NCBI GenBank assembly: GCA_943330455.2
Contig: CALQHT020000028.1
Coordinates: forward strand, 1 to 35,659
Reading direction: 5' to 3'
DNA from: Nitrosovibrio sp. Nv4
Lineage (GTDB): Bacteria > Pseudomonadota > Alphaproteobacteria > Acetobacterales > Acetobacteraceae
DNA: 35,659 nt
Both the position numbers and the translations under genes were made by a program. Shown here one piece after another: positions 16,133 through 24,712 of this stretch (position 1 is the first letter of the stretch; each line of letters begins with the position of its first letter). The notes under the pieces are model-generated. The model saw nothing but the letters and a program-made list of their open reading frames with translations. It did not search any database and was not told the origin of the DNA.

Positions 16133-16822
16133 GCAGGGGACTCTCCTGTGTTCCCCGGCATCGTCGTGTGATCCGGGGTGACTGTCCAGCCGGACCCGTT
16201 TCCTGTGTCGGCGTGCCGGGCGTCACTGTTCGACTGGCGGTCCGATGCGCCGAACGTCGGAACGCGCCGCCCGGTTCGATCCGAAGAAGCCTGAGACCGC
16301 CAGGAATACAATCATTTCAATGGGATATGCTGACCGAGACAAGCCCTGGCAAGACGAGGATGATACCTGATTCGGCCATAACGAGCATCGCAGGGGAAAA
16401 CAGTGGCGGGTCGATCCACCAGGATGGCATCCAGGATCGTCCGCATCAGGCGGTGCGGGTGATGGCGCGTTCAACGTTTCGGCGGTTTGTCACGTACTCC
16501 TCCGCCTGATAGCCCCGTCCCGGCAATCCGCACGCGTCGCCAATTGATAAATATTGGGCCACGATGCCATTATTTCTTGAGAGAGGCCCTGTTGTTGCTG
16601 TACCAAGGGTGCATCGTTTCGAGTCCTTTCGACGATTTGGCCGTGACGACTGACGTCAGCACTCCACAAGCGATGACTTGATCCATCTGTTCAATCGGAC
16701 TATAGACTGGACTGTCATTCGCCACCGCCGTCCTTGCTCGGAAGTCGGCCTGTCGGATGGCGCGAAGCGGTCAAACCGACCGCACGTGCCCATGTGACGG
16801 GCGGAAACGACGGAGACCGGTC
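16133..16822. other. Long divergent intergenic region, relatively AT-rich in its second half
   Basis: No gene with family similarity is visible on either strand in these 690 bases. The part from about 16300 to 16700 is more AT-rich than its surroundings, as expected for promoters or for old inserted DNA. Promoters for the catabolic operon (leftward) and for the pyruvyl transferase gene (rightward) should lie here. Confidence 0.45.
16544..16573 (+). promoter_or_regulatory. Possible sigma70-type promoter for the pyruvyl transferase gene
   Basis: TTGATA at 16544-16549 and CATTAT at 16568-16573 are separated by 18 bases, close to housekeeping-promoter spacing. The start of the downstream gene is about 250 bases away, so the leader would be long. 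This is a weak, pattern-only call. Confidence 0.3.
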
Positions 16823-18280
16823 ATGAGCACGAACACCAGTGCGGGACGCGTGCTGTCATTTGACGAGAACGAGGTTTCGTTCGTTGTGCCCGAGTCGACC
16901 CTGCCGGCCTGCCGAGCGGGGATTGAGATCCTGTTGAATGGCGAGCCGGCGGCGCGAGCGTATCCAGCGCCGCTCAATTACGAGAAACTGCCGGATAGCG
17001 GCGTGCCGTCGTGCAGCCTCACATTCCGCTTCCCCCCCTCGACCTTTCGTCGCGGCGCCGCTCGGCGGGCGATCTCCCTGAAGCGCGTGTCCGATGGGGT
17101 GATGCTGGATGGTGGCGGGATTTTCCCGAAAACCAACAAACGCAAGCCGCGCATCCTGGTGTTCATCCCGTCCGGCGCGATCTGGAAGCACGCGTCGGTG
17201 GAACTGTATCAGAGCGACTGGGACACTCTGGTGGGCCAGTATTTCAATGTCGGCGACATGATGGTCTACGACTCGACGTTGAAGTTGTTGGATTACGATA
17301 ATCTCGACGTTGCCCGAATCACCAACTATTCGGAAGACGATGTGCGTCGATACAATTCCGATTTCGACTACTGTTTTCTGCGCGGCTCCAACTACATCCA
17401 TGAGCATATGCAATGGGATGGCGCCAAGAAGCTGTTGGAACGCCTGCAACTGCCTGTCTATGCCATCGGTGTCGGGGCGCAGGCCGAAACGACCCGGAAG
17501 CTGAACCTGAGCCAGGAGTCGATTGATATCTGGAAACTGATCGCGGAGCGGTCGGGGGCCATCGGCGTGCGTGGGCAGTATTCCGCCGAATGCCTGAACG
17601 ATATCGGCATCAAGAACGTGTCGGTGGTCGGCTGCCCGTCGCTATTCCGGGCGCGCGATCAGTACCGGAGCATCACCGCCAAGCCGATGCGAGACGTTCG
17701 CAAGATCGCGTTCAGCCTGCGGCGGGAGGTCAATGCGGTCTACTCGGCCGATCCGGTGGGTTACCTGGCGGTGCAGCGGGAGATGATGCTGCGGCTGGCG
17801 GATGAGAGCGAGATGACGGTGACCATCCATGGGGAACCGGAAGAAAAGGCGTTCTTTTTCAAGGACCGCGATCGGATGCAAGCGGCCACGAAGGCGCTGA
17901 CCGCCAGCGGATGGCTGACCCCGCAAACGCGGGAGGCCATCCTGCGCATCTACCGCAACCAGCTTTACATGTACACACGCGCCGACGATTACGACGCCTT
18001 CATCAAGGGCATGGATTTTGCGTTCGGGTATCGCGTTCACGGCATCCTGCCGGCGTTGGCGAACGGGGTTCCAGGGGCGATCGTGAATTACGACACCCGC
18101 AGCGCGGAACTGGCCAAGACGCACGCAATCCCGTTGGTGGAAGAACAGGACCTGAAGGACCGAAGTTGGCGCGATATTTACAGTTCGCTCAACTTTACAG
18201 CCTACAACACGGCATTCCGGTCGGGCTACGACCGGATGAAGGACTTCCTGACCATGAACGGGATTCCGACGACGATGTGA
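16823..18280 (+). CDS. Polysaccharide pyruvyl transferase family protein
   Basis: A 485-residue protein whose central and C-terminal parts match the polysaccharide pyruvyl transferase domain, a GT-B-like fold that adds pyruvate ketals to surface glycans from phosphoenolpyruvate. Recognisable elements are YFNVGDMMVYDSTLKLL near residue 135, the stretch YAIGVGAQAETTRKLN, GVRGQYSAECLNDIGI, the SVVGCPSLF motif, and FAFGYRVHGILPALANGVPG near the C-terminus, where the Arg-x-His is conserved in the family. The first 110 residues are an extra N-terminal region of unknown role. The ATG at 16823 has GGAG ahead of it; a start at 16757 is less likely. The convergent kdsD gene ends only 18 bases away. Confidence 0.85.
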   Translation: MSTNTSAGRVLSFDENEVSFVVPESTLPACRAGIEILLNGEPAARAYPAPLNYEKLPDSGVPSCSLTFRFPPSTFRRGAARRAISLKRVSDGVMLDGGGIFPKTNKRKPRILVFIPSGAIWKHASVELYQSDWDTLVGQYFNVGDMMVYDSTLKLLDYDNLDVARITNYSEDDVRRYNSDFDYCFLRGSNYIHEHMQWDGAKKLLERLQLPVYAIGVGAQAETTRKLNLSQESIDIWKLIAERSGAIGVRGQYSAECLNDIGIKNVSVVGCPSLFRARDQYRSITAKPMRDVRKIAFSLRREVNAVYSADPVGYLAVQREMMLRLADESEMTVTIHGEPEEKAFFFKDRDRMQAATKALTASGWLTPQTREAILRIYRNQLYMYTRADDYDAFIKGMDFAFGYRVHGILPALANGVPGAIVNYDTRSAELAKTHAIPLVEEQDLKDRSWRDIYSSLNFTAYNTAFRSGYDRMKDFLTMNGIPTTM

Positions 18281-18298
18281 TTTGGGGTTGGGAGCCCT

Positions 18299-19321
18299 CT
18301 ACACGACCCCGATGGCCAGCAGGTCGTGCAGGTGGATCAGACCGATCGGCTTCTGATCCTCGACCACGAAAATACTCGTGATGCGGGCCTCATTCATGAA
18401 CGCCATGACCTCCACGGCCAATGCGGCGGGCCCGATGCTGCGCGGATGGCGGCCCATGACGTCGATGACCGGCCCGTTGACGAACCCACGCGCGAAGGCA
18501 CGCCGCAGGTCGCCGTCGGTCAGCACGCCGACCAAAGTCCCCGCCTCATCGACGATGCCGGTGATGCCGAAGCGCTTCGACGTCATTTCGATGATCGCTT
18601 CGGACAAAGCGACGGTGGCGGGGACGACCGGAAGCTCCGTGCCGCGATGCATCACGTCCTGCGCCTTCGACAGGCGCGCGCCGAGCTTGCCGCCGGGATG
18701 GAAGCGTTGGAAGTCGAAGGCGGTGAAGCCGCGGCGTTCCAGCAGACAGACCGCGAGCGCATCGCCCATCACCATCTGCATGGTGGTCGAGGTGGTCGGC
18801 GCCAGCCCATTCGGGCAGGCTTCGGCGGCCGGCGGCAGGAACAAGCCGACATCGGCGGCATTGCCGAGTGCGCTGTCCGGCTTGGAGGTGATCGCGATCA
18901 GCCCGACATCGAACCGGCGTGTGTAGGCAATGATGCTGGCCAGTTCCGGGGTTTCGCCCGACCAGGACAGCGCCAGGACAACGTCATTGGCGCGGATCAT
19001 CCCCAGATCGCCATGGCTGGCCTCGGCCGGGTGGACGAAATGGCTGGGAGTGCCGGTGGAGGCGAATGTCGCCGCGATCTTGTGTCCGACATGGCCGGAT
19101 TTGCCCATTCCGGTGACGATGACGTGACCGCTGGATGTGGCGATCAGGTCCGCGGCGGCGGCGAAGGCCAGCCCGAGATCGCCCAGAAGTGCCTGTCGCA
19201 GGGCGTCCAGGCCCTGTTGCTCGACCCCCAGCGCCCGGATGGCGCTTTCGCGGGCCGTTTCGATGCTCGACGGGTCCGACGCGGCGGTGGCCGTGTCGTG
19301 AGAGGACAACTGTTCCGGCAT
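18299..19321 (-). CDS. kdsD: Arabinose-5-phosphate isomerase (KdsD/KpsF/GutQ family)
   Basis: A 340-residue protein that interconverts ribulose 5-phosphate and arabinose 5-phosphate, the first step toward Kdo for lipopolysaccharide or capsule. A SIS sugar-phosphate domain covers about residues 50-195 with the motifs VIVTGMGKSGHVGHKIAATF, SHFVHPAEASHGDLG and LSWSGETPE. Two CBS domains follow (about 215-340), including a TDGDLRRAF block. The order and length are usual. The ATG at 19321 follows AGAAAGG and gives the normal N-terminus; the frame is open to 19369. Kdo synthase and transferase genes are not in the window. Its neighbour, the pyruvyl transferase-like gene, also points to surface glycans. 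Confidence 0.94.
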   Translation of the reverse strand: MPEQLSSHDTATAASDPSSIETARESAIRALGVEQQGLDALRQALLGDLGLAFAAAADLIATSSGHVIVTGMGKSGHVGHKIAATFASTGTPSHFVHPAEASHGDLGMIRANDVVLALSWSGETPELASIIAYTRRFDVGLIAITSKPDSALGNAADVGLFLPPAAEACPNGLAPTTSTTMQMVMGDALAVCLLERRGFTAFDFQRFHPGGKLGARLSKAQDVMHRGTELPVVPATVALSEAIIEMTSKRFGITGIVDEAGTLVGVLTDGDLRRAFARGFVNGPVIDVMGRHPRSIGPAALAVEVMAFMNEARITSIFVVEDQKPIGLIHLHDLLAIGVV

Positions 19322-19402
19322 GGGGACCTTTCTTGCGGTTGCTGGCTCAAGGTGTCCCGATAACACCATGCCCCAGGGCGGTCGGGGGTAGCCGTGCGGC
19401 GC

Positions 19403-20479
19403 TCAGATCAGGCCCTGCTTCAGGAACTGCGTCGACGGAAACCCCAGGCAGGCGAACAGCGATCCATCCTGTTTCGCCACCCTGTAACTGGGGTCGCGCC
19501 ATTGGCCGGTTGCCGCATGATGCGCGGTTTCCAGCCAGACCAGACAGGCGCGCGCCAGTGACGCCGACAAGATCAGTTCATTGGACGAATAGAAATTGCC
19601 GAACCGCCAGACCGCGGCGGCACTGTGGAAAGTGCCCTTGGCGGAGAGCAGGATTTCCTCCGCTTCTTCCAGCCGGCCCTGTTTCCAAAGGGTGGTGCCG
19701 AGGTGAAACGTCGCTTTCAGCATGTTCGTCGCCTGCGCCGGGGAGGTCGGGAGCAGGTCGCGGCGCGCATATACCTGGCGCAGACGCGGAAGCCCGCCCG
19801 TGGAATCACCGAGGGTCAGGTATAAATACTGGCAAACCAGGCTGAGCGAGAGGAACCAGCGGAAATCCAATTCCAGTTCCATCTCGGCGAGGGCGTCGAA
19901 GACCGGCTCCGCATCGGCCAGGCACCGCGCGGCGGCGCCCTCTTCCGTCCAGCTCAGGTCCAATATGCGATGGCCCAGCACGGTCAGCGCCGCCGCCCGC
20001 ACCCGAGGACGGTGAGCATTGGCGGCAAAAAATTTCCGCGCGTGAAAGATCAGCGATTCCTTGTCTTTCGGCCGAACCGATGGGCCCTGCACGTGCCGGG
20101 TGAAGGAACGCTCTTCCAAATAGTCCAGGGCAAGGGGTGCCTGGCCGGCCGCCACGGGCAGTAAGGCCCACCGTCCATCGGCAGCGATCAGACCCAACTG
20201 CGGCGTCACGCGCCGAGGCACGACAGGCGGCCATGGTGGCTGGCCGGTTACGCTGAATTCAATCTTGCCATCGTCCGCGGGCGCACCGTCCACCGCACCG
20301 AGTTCGGTGATTTTGTCGCCAATCGCCAGCCCCAGGACATAGGGTGGCGGGAAATCCGGTGTCACGATCACATGGCCGCTCACCATTGGCCGTTCGTCAC
20401 GGATGACCGCGATGTGGGCCAAGGCCGGGATCGGCTCCTCATGCAATGCGAGTGGCCGCCCATCAAGCTCCAACGTCAC
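19403..20479 (-). CDS. Uncharacterised protein, alpha-helical C-terminal half
   Basis: A 358-residue protein that I do not recognise. It starts at a GTG (20479) preceded by CGGAG. The N-terminal 100 residues are strand-like, with many prolines in the middle. From about residue 140 it is mainly helical, and the segment around FHLGTTLWKQGRLEEAEEILLSAKG (split across about 245-275) resembles a tetratricopeptide repeat. There is no signal peptide or membrane segment, so it is probably cytoplasmic. It lies 81 bases upstream of kdsD on the same strand and is probably co-transcribed with it. The pairing with kdsD and a pyruvyl transferase-like gene suggests a glycan-related role, but nothing in the sequence proves this. 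Confidence 0.72.
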   Translation of the reverse strand: MTLELDGRPLALHEEPIPALAHIAVIRDERPMVSGHVIVTPDFPPPYVLGLAIGDKITELGAVDGAPADDGKIEFSVTGQPPWPPVVPRRVTPQLGLIAADGRWALLPVAAGQAPLALDYLEERSFTRHVQGPSVRPKDKESLIFHARKFFAANAHRPRVRAAALTVLGHRILDLSWTEEGAAARCLADAEPVFDALAEMELELDFRWFLSLSLVCQYLYLTLGDSTGGLPRLRQVYARRDLLPTSPAQATNMLKATFHLGTTLWKQGRLEEAEEILLSAKGTFHSAAAVWRFGNFYSSNELILSASLARACLVWLETAHHAATGQWRDPSYRVAKQDGSLFACLGFPSTQFLKQGLI

Positions 20480-21018
20480 GAGTGTCTCCGTCCTGAATCA
20501 TATGCCGCGGGACGCAGACCGCGGGATCGATGCGTCGGGGTGAGAGCAGTCGGTTGAATCGCCAACAACCTGCTCCTTCCTTCGTGCCATGGGTGGGAAC
20601 CTGGCCCGCATTTTTCGGACTGGGTTTGCACGCCGAGAACCCGTCTGCCGGCGTCATGCGGGAACCTCGCCGTCGACCTAGCGTTTCCGATCATAATCCC
20701 TGGGCCGGAAATCTACACCACCGCGGCCTGGTTCGGAAGAATAATCGGACCTGATCGGGGGTGCCGGGGTGGGTGCACTACATCGCAATATCAAGGATGT
20801 GGCCACAGCGGCGCGAGGGTTCCCGCGCCACTTGCCACACGCCCTGCGAACCGGAGCCTAAGGCGCCGGGTGCCAATAATGCACATTTCGTGCGTGGCCA
20901 ATCCGCGCCGTCATGGCAAGCGGAGGCGGGCCGTCCATGGCATTGCCTAGACCAGCACTGCCCGTCGTGGAGCGACCCTTTCCCAACACCCGATGTGGCG
21001 AAACTTGCCGAGGGTCGC
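20480..21018. other. Intergenic region without a recognisable gene
   Basis: About 540 bases between the unknown protein gene and the SDR gene. The open frames on either strand are short and resemble no known family. A GC-rich hairpin with GGCGC and GCGCC arms around a GGG-TT-CCC core lies at about 20811-20831; no T run follows. The promoter of the leftward unknown protein gene should be near 20480-20600. Confidence 0.4.
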
Positions 21019-21780
21019 CTAGCCGCCGCCGTCGATCGTCAGCACCGTGCCGGTCGTGTAGCCCGACATCGGGCTCGCCAGGAACGCCACGGCATTGCCG
21101 ATTTCGGCCGGAGTCGCGGCCCGTCCGAACGGCATGTTGGAGGTCAGTTCGCGCCACCGGTCCGGATCGCCGAACTTCTCCTGCGCTTCCGCCCGCCGCA
21201 GCATCACCAGCCGGTCGGTTTCCACCGGGCCCGGGTTGATCGCCACCACACGCAGACCGTCCGCCGGAGCGCCCTTGCCCAGCGCCCGAGTGAACGCCAT
21301 CAGGGACGCATTGCCCGCCGCGCCGGCGATGTAGTTGGTCGGGAATTTCTCCCCCGCCGCGCCGATCACGTTGATGATCACGCCGGCCTTGCGCGCTTTC
21401 ATCTGCGCGTAGATCACCCGGCAGAACGAGATATAGCCGAACACTTTCAGGTCCCACGCTTGGCGCCAGCGCGTGTCGTCCACCGACAGCACGTCGCCCG
21501 GCGGAATCGCCCCGGCGTTGTTCACCAGGATGTCCAGCGCGCCGGCTTCGTCGGCCACGCGGCGGACGGCGGCATCGCTCGACAGGTCGGCGGCAATAGT
21601 GCGGACATTCACCTGATGGCGCGCGCGGATGGCGGCGGCGGCTTCATCCAACATGCCCTGCTCGCGCGCAACCAGAATGACATTGCACCCCTCGCCCGCC
21701 AGCACTTCCCCCGTCGCTCGGCCGATCCCTTTCGAGCCACCGGTGATAAGGGCCGTCTTGCCCGCCAGTTTCAGATCCAT
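21019..21780 (-). CDS. Short-chain dehydrogenase/reductase with atypical active site
   Basis: A 253-residue SDR Rossmann-fold protein. The cofactor site TGGSKGIG (13-20) and the NNAG motif (87-90) are normal, and the C-terminus has the usual NPGPVETD and TGTVLTIDGGG blocks. The catalytic part is not: Tyr150 is kept, but the Lys expected four residues later is Ala154 (NYIAGAAGN) and the Ser expected near 139-140 is Ile/Gly (INVIGAAG). It should bind NAD(P) but may not use the classical Ser-Tyr-Lys mechanism. It starts immediately after the stop of the hydrolase gene (TAA then ATG), so the two are co-expressed. The substrate is unknown. Confidence 0.9.
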   Translation of the reverse strand: MDLKLAGKTALITGGSKGIGRATGEVLAGEGCNVILVAREQGMLDEAAAAIRARHQVNVRTIAADLSSDAAVRRVADEAGALDILVNNAGAIPPGDVLSVDDTRWRQAWDLKVFGYISFCRVIYAQMKARKAGVIINVIGAAGEKFPTNYIAGAAGNASLMAFTRALGKGAPADGLRVVAINPGPVETDRLVMLRRAEAQEKFGDPDRWRELTSNMPFGRAATPAEIGNAVAFLASPMSGYTTGTVLTIDGGG

Positions 21781-22524
21781 TTATGCAGCCTTTCCATAGG
21801 GTTTTGCTCGCGCGCGGCATGCTTCGCCGAATGCGCGGAAAATGGCAACGCTGGCGGGAAGCTCCGACCAGCGCCATTCCGGGTGCCATTGCAGGCCCAG
21901 CACGAAGCCGGGCGCGCCGGGAAGCGACACTGCCTCGATCGTGCCATCGGGGGCGTGGGCTTCGACGACCAGCCCTTCGCCGGGGCGGTCGATCGCCTGG
22001 CCGTGCAGGGAGTTCACCATGATCTCGGTCGCGCCGACGATGCGAGCCAGCCGGCCGGTCGCGGTGATGCTGTGTTTCGGGCCGTATCTGACGTCCAGGG
22101 TGCCCTGGCCGCCGCGATGGTCCATGCGCCCGGGCTGTTCATGCACACGCTGGATCAGGCTGCCGCCGAGGGCGACGTTCAGTTCCTGGATGCCGCGACA
22201 GATGGCCAGCACCGGGATGCCGCGCTCGATGGCGGCGCGGATCAGCGGCAGGGTGGTGGCGTCGCGGTCATGGTCGTGGCGGTCGGGGGTTTCGCTGTCG
22301 CCGCCGTCATAATGGCGGGGATGCACGTTGCTGGGACTGCCCGGCACCAGCAGCCCGTCGATCCGGTCCAAAAGGCCGAGCTGAAGCTGGCCCATGGGGG
22401 GGATCATGATGGGCAGGCCCTCGATCCCGCCGATGACGGCGTCGGCGTAGCGGGACGGGGTCACATGGACCGGCCGCTCATTCTTCTCGGACGCACAGGC
22501 CGGTATGCCGATAACCAGAGTCAT
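21781..22524 (-). CDS. Class I glutamine amidotransferase-like hydrolase (peptidase C26, PuuD-like)
   Basis: A 247-residue protein of the gamma-glutamyl-GABA hydrolase family (peptidase C26). The catalytic triad is readable: Cys109 in ILAICRGIQELNV (the sequence here is VLAICRGIQ), with His214 and Glu216 in LQWHPEW. The early GLLVPGSPSNVHPRHY loop near 57-72 is also typical. PuuD cleaves gamma-glutamyl-GABA in putrescine breakdown, but no other puu genes are nearby, so the substrate may be a different gamma-glutamyl amide. The ATG at 22524 is chosen because conserved sequence begins there; the frame is open to 22584, which would overlap the upstream exporter gene. Its stop abuts the SDR start. 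Confidence 0.88.
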   Translation of the reverse strand: MTLVIGIPACASEKNERPVHVTPSRYADAVIGGIEGLPIMIPPMGQLQLGLLDRIDGLLVPGSPSNVHPRHYDGGDSETPDRHDHDRDATTLPLIRAAIERGIPVLAICRGIQELNVALGGSLIQRVHEQPGRMDHRGGQGTLDVRYGPKHSITATGRLARIVGATEIMVNSLHGQAIDRPGEGLVVEAHAPDGTIEAVSLPGAPGFVLGLQWHPEWRWSELPASVAIFRAFGEACRARAKPYGKAA

Positions 22525-22555
22525 CCCTTGCAACCTCGATTCCAACGAAGCGCCA

Positions 22556-23752
22556 CTATGAACGCGGCCGCCACGAATTCGCAATCGCCCCGCCGAGGGA
22601 ACCGCACAGCATCAGCGCCGCCATGCCGCGTGGCGTGCCGTCGGTCAGCAACCCGACCAACAGGCCGCTGGATGCGCCGAGCGAGAATTGTCCCAAGCCC
22701 ATCAGGGCGGAAGCACTGCCGGCATGCTGGGCGTGGCGGGACAGGGCGCCCACCGAGGTGTTGCCGTTGCTGAATCCCTGGCAACTCAGGGCGACGAAGA
22801 TGGGGGCGACGATCAGCGGCAAGTTTTGCACGCCGCTGAAGGCCAGGACCGCCAGGGTGGCGGTGGCGGCGAGGGACACGCACGAAATCAGGGTCAGCAT
22901 GAAGGACAGGCCGACGCGCGGCAGCAGGCGGGCGTTGATCTGCGATCCGGCGATCAGGCCGCAGGAGCACAGGCCGAAGATCAGCGCGAAGCCGGACGGG
23001 GACATCCCGTAGCCCTGGATGAACACCGGCGCCGATCCCGCCAGATAGGCGAACATGCAGAACGTCCCCGAAGCGCCCATGATCGCATGCGTCAGGAAGG
23101 TCTTCTCGCGCAGGATCGACCCGTAGCGACTGAGTTGCTGGGCCAGGCCCAGACGGATCCGCCGATCGGGTGGCAGGGTTTCCGGCAGCACCTTCCAGGC
23201 CAGCAGGCTGCAGGTGGCGCCGTAAATCGCCAGCACCCAGAAGATCGCGCGCCAATGGCCGAAGATCAGGATGGCGCCGCCGATGGTGGGGGCGAGGATG
23301 GGGGCTACTCCCATCACCAGCATCAGGCGGGACATCAGGACCGCGGCGGCCTGCCCGTCCGCGAGGTCTCGGACCATCGCCCGCGCGATGACCATGCCGG
23401 CGGAGGCCCCGACGGCGGATAACGCCCGGAAGATGGCGAGCCAGGTCAAGGACGGTGCCAAGGCGCACCCCATGGTCGCCAGCGCGAATACGGCGGTGCC
23501 GACGATCAGCGGCCGGCGGCGGCCGAAGCGGTCGGATAGGGTGCCCTGGGTGATCTGGCCGATGCCGAGACCGGCGAACCAGGCCGCGAGCGTTAGCTGG
23601 GCGGTCCCGGACGCGGTGCCAAAGGTTGCCTCCACCGCGGGGAAGGCGGGGAGGTACATGTCGGTGGCGGCGGGGCCGGCCGCGATGAAAAACCCCAGCA
23701 GGCCGGGGAGCCAGCGCGGAATGGAGGTCGGGACGCGAGGGGGCGTGCTCAT
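22556..23752 (-). CDS. MFS multidrug exporter, Bcr/CflA type
   Basis: A 398-residue major facilitator with about twelve membrane segments. The first helix contains the Bcr/CflA hallmark AATDMYLPAFPAV near residues 28-40, and the loop after helix 2 has the MFS motif GTLSDRFGRRRP. Helix 4 carries RALSAVGASAGMVIARAMVRDL, also typical of this drug and small-molecule exporter group. The length is usual. It is the first gene of a leftward trio with the C26 hydrolase (about 31 bases away) and the SDR, so it may export a compound that those enzymes make or modify, or protect against their substrate. The transported molecule is unknown. Confidence 0.93.
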   Translation of the reverse strand: MSTPPRVPTSIPRWLPGLLGFFIAAGPAATDMYLPAFPAVEATFGTASGTAQLTLAAWFAGLGIGQITQGTLSDRFGRRRPLIVGTAVFALATMGCALAPSLTWLAIFRALSAVGASAGMVIARAMVRDLADGQAAAVLMSRLMLVMGVAPILAPTIGGAILIFGHWRAIFWVLAIYGATCSLLAWKVLPETLPPDRRIRLGLAQQLSRYGSILREKTFLTHAIMGASGTFCMFAYLAGSAPVFIQGYGMSPSGFALIFGLCSCGLIAGSQINARLLPRVGLSFMLTLISCVSLAATATLAVLAFSGVQNLPLIVAPIFVALSCQGFSNGNTSVGALSRHAQHAGSASALMGLGQFSLGASSGLLVGLLTDGTPRGMAALMLCGSLGGAIANSWRPRS

Positions 23753-23936
23753 GGGGATCGAGGCCTGGGAACGACTGCTTGGGGGACGCGATTGGCGGCT
23801 CCCTCCCCTGGGGCCAAGTCTGGCTTGCTTGAGGCTGGCCAGTTGGGTGGGGCTTTGCGAGGGTTTCGCGGTTGGGTCAAGGGGGTGGGGCGGTGTGGGT
23901 GGATTGGAGTGGATGGCGGCCTGGGGTCATTCGTCG

Positions 23937-23970
23937 TTGCAAATCATACCGAATATGGTATATATCGCCA
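23937..23970 (+). promoter_or_regulatory. Promoter and operator-like repeat of the toxin-antitoxin pair
   Basis: TTGCAA at 23937-23942 and TATATA at 23959-23964 are 16 bases apart. The inverted repeat ATACC-N6-GGTAT (23946-23961) lies in the spacer and overlaps the -10 box, an ideal place for an antitoxin repressor. A start of transcription about six bases past the -10 box would fall at or next to the toxin ATG (23970), so the message may be leaderless. No Shine-Dalgarno sequence is present. This is a pattern-based call. Confidence 0.55.
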
Positions 23971-24293
23971 TGGCCTGGACCGTGGAATTCCTGGATGATC
24001 GCGTGGAAGCCTCGCTCGCTTCCCTTCCAGCCGACATTCGAGCCAGCTTCGAGCGTATCGTGGGGTTGATCGAATCAAGCGGGCTTGAGCAGGTCCGCGA
24101 ACCCTACGTGAAGCACCTGGAAGGACCGATCTGGGAAATGCGCATGAAGGGCAAGGATGGGATCGCCCGCGCGGCTTACGTCACGGCGACTGGGCGCCGC
24201 GTTGTTGTTGTTCATGTGTTTCCCAAGAAGACCCAGAAAACCCCGCGCCGGGAAATCGAAACAGCTCTGAGGCGAGCCAAGGAGGTACGATGA
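23970..24293 (+). CDS. RelE/HigB-like toxin (phage Gp49-like)
   Basis: A 107-residue protein of the type II toxin family related to RelE/HigB, commonly annotated as phage-derived Gp49-like. The stretch LEGPIWEMRMKGKDGIARAAYV (split at about 52-73) has the conserved W-E-(M/L)-R core with basic residues. The VVVVHVFPKKTQKTP segment near 78-92 is the usual toxin C-terminal strand and basic loop. Toxins of this type cut mRNA on the ribosome. The frame is open far upstream, but 23970 is the start that gives the normal N-terminus and overlaps a promoter that could make a leaderless message. Its stop overlaps the antitoxin start as ATGA. The toxin-first order is that of higBA. Confidence 0.88.
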   Translation: MAWTVEFLDDRVEASLASLPADIRASFERIVGLIESSGLEQVREPYVKHLEGPIWEMRMKGKDGIARAAYVTATGRRVVVVHVFPKKTQKTPRREIETALRRAKEVR

Positions 24294-24607
24294 CGCGCAA
24301 ATTCATACCCGTCAAAGAGGCGTTTGCCCGGTGGCGGCAGGATCCAGACTATGTCGCTGCCTATGACGCCCTGGAAGAAGAGTTCGCTCTTGCCTCGGCA
24401 CTGATCGAGGCGCGGGCCAAAGCCGACATGACGCAGGAGCAGGTGGCGCAGGCGATGGGCACGACTCAGGCCGTGATCGCGCGCCTGGAGAGCGGGCGTG
24501 TGATGCCGTCGACCCGGACATTGAAGCGCTTCGCCGAGGCGACCGGCACCAGGCTGCGTGTCAGCTTTGAGCCCGGCCCCGCCAAATCCGACCAGGTTCC
24601 CGCCTGA
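24290..24607 (+). CDS. HigA-like antitoxin, XRE-family helix-turn-helix
   Basis: A 105-residue protein with a central helix-turn-helix of the XRE type: ADMTQEQVAQAMGTTQAVIA at about residues 45-64, followed by RLESGRVMPSTRTLKRFAEA. The first 40 residues (VKEAFARWRQDPDYVAAYDALEEEF) form the toxin-binding helix region usual in HigA-like antitoxins. It would bind the toxin and repress the pair from the operator-like repeat at 23946-23961. Its ATG overlaps the toxin stop by four bases, so the two are translated together. It is followed by about 100 gene-free bases and the convergent flhG gene. Confidence 0.9.
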   Translation: MTRKFIPVKEAFARWRQDPDYVAAYDALEEEFALASALIEARAKADMTQEQVAQAMGTTQAVIARLESGRVMPSTRTLKRFAEATGTRLRVSFEPGPAKSDQVPA

Positions 24608-24712
24608 CCTGCGCTTGCCATCGCCACAAACCTTCGTGTCCCGACCAATCGAAACCGATGCCATAACGTCAATGGACGGGATGGTGGTCCCTGGCCAGGA
24701 CCGTCGTCTCCC

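Noticed and set aside
16133-16822. Insertion-sequence remnant in the AT-richer gap
   Set aside because: No transposase fragment, terminal inverted repeats or target duplication was visible.
20761-22773. Long open frame (about 670 codons) on the plus strand
   Set aside because: It runs opposite the SDR and C26 hydrolase genes, which are clear by motif. It has no recognisable domain.
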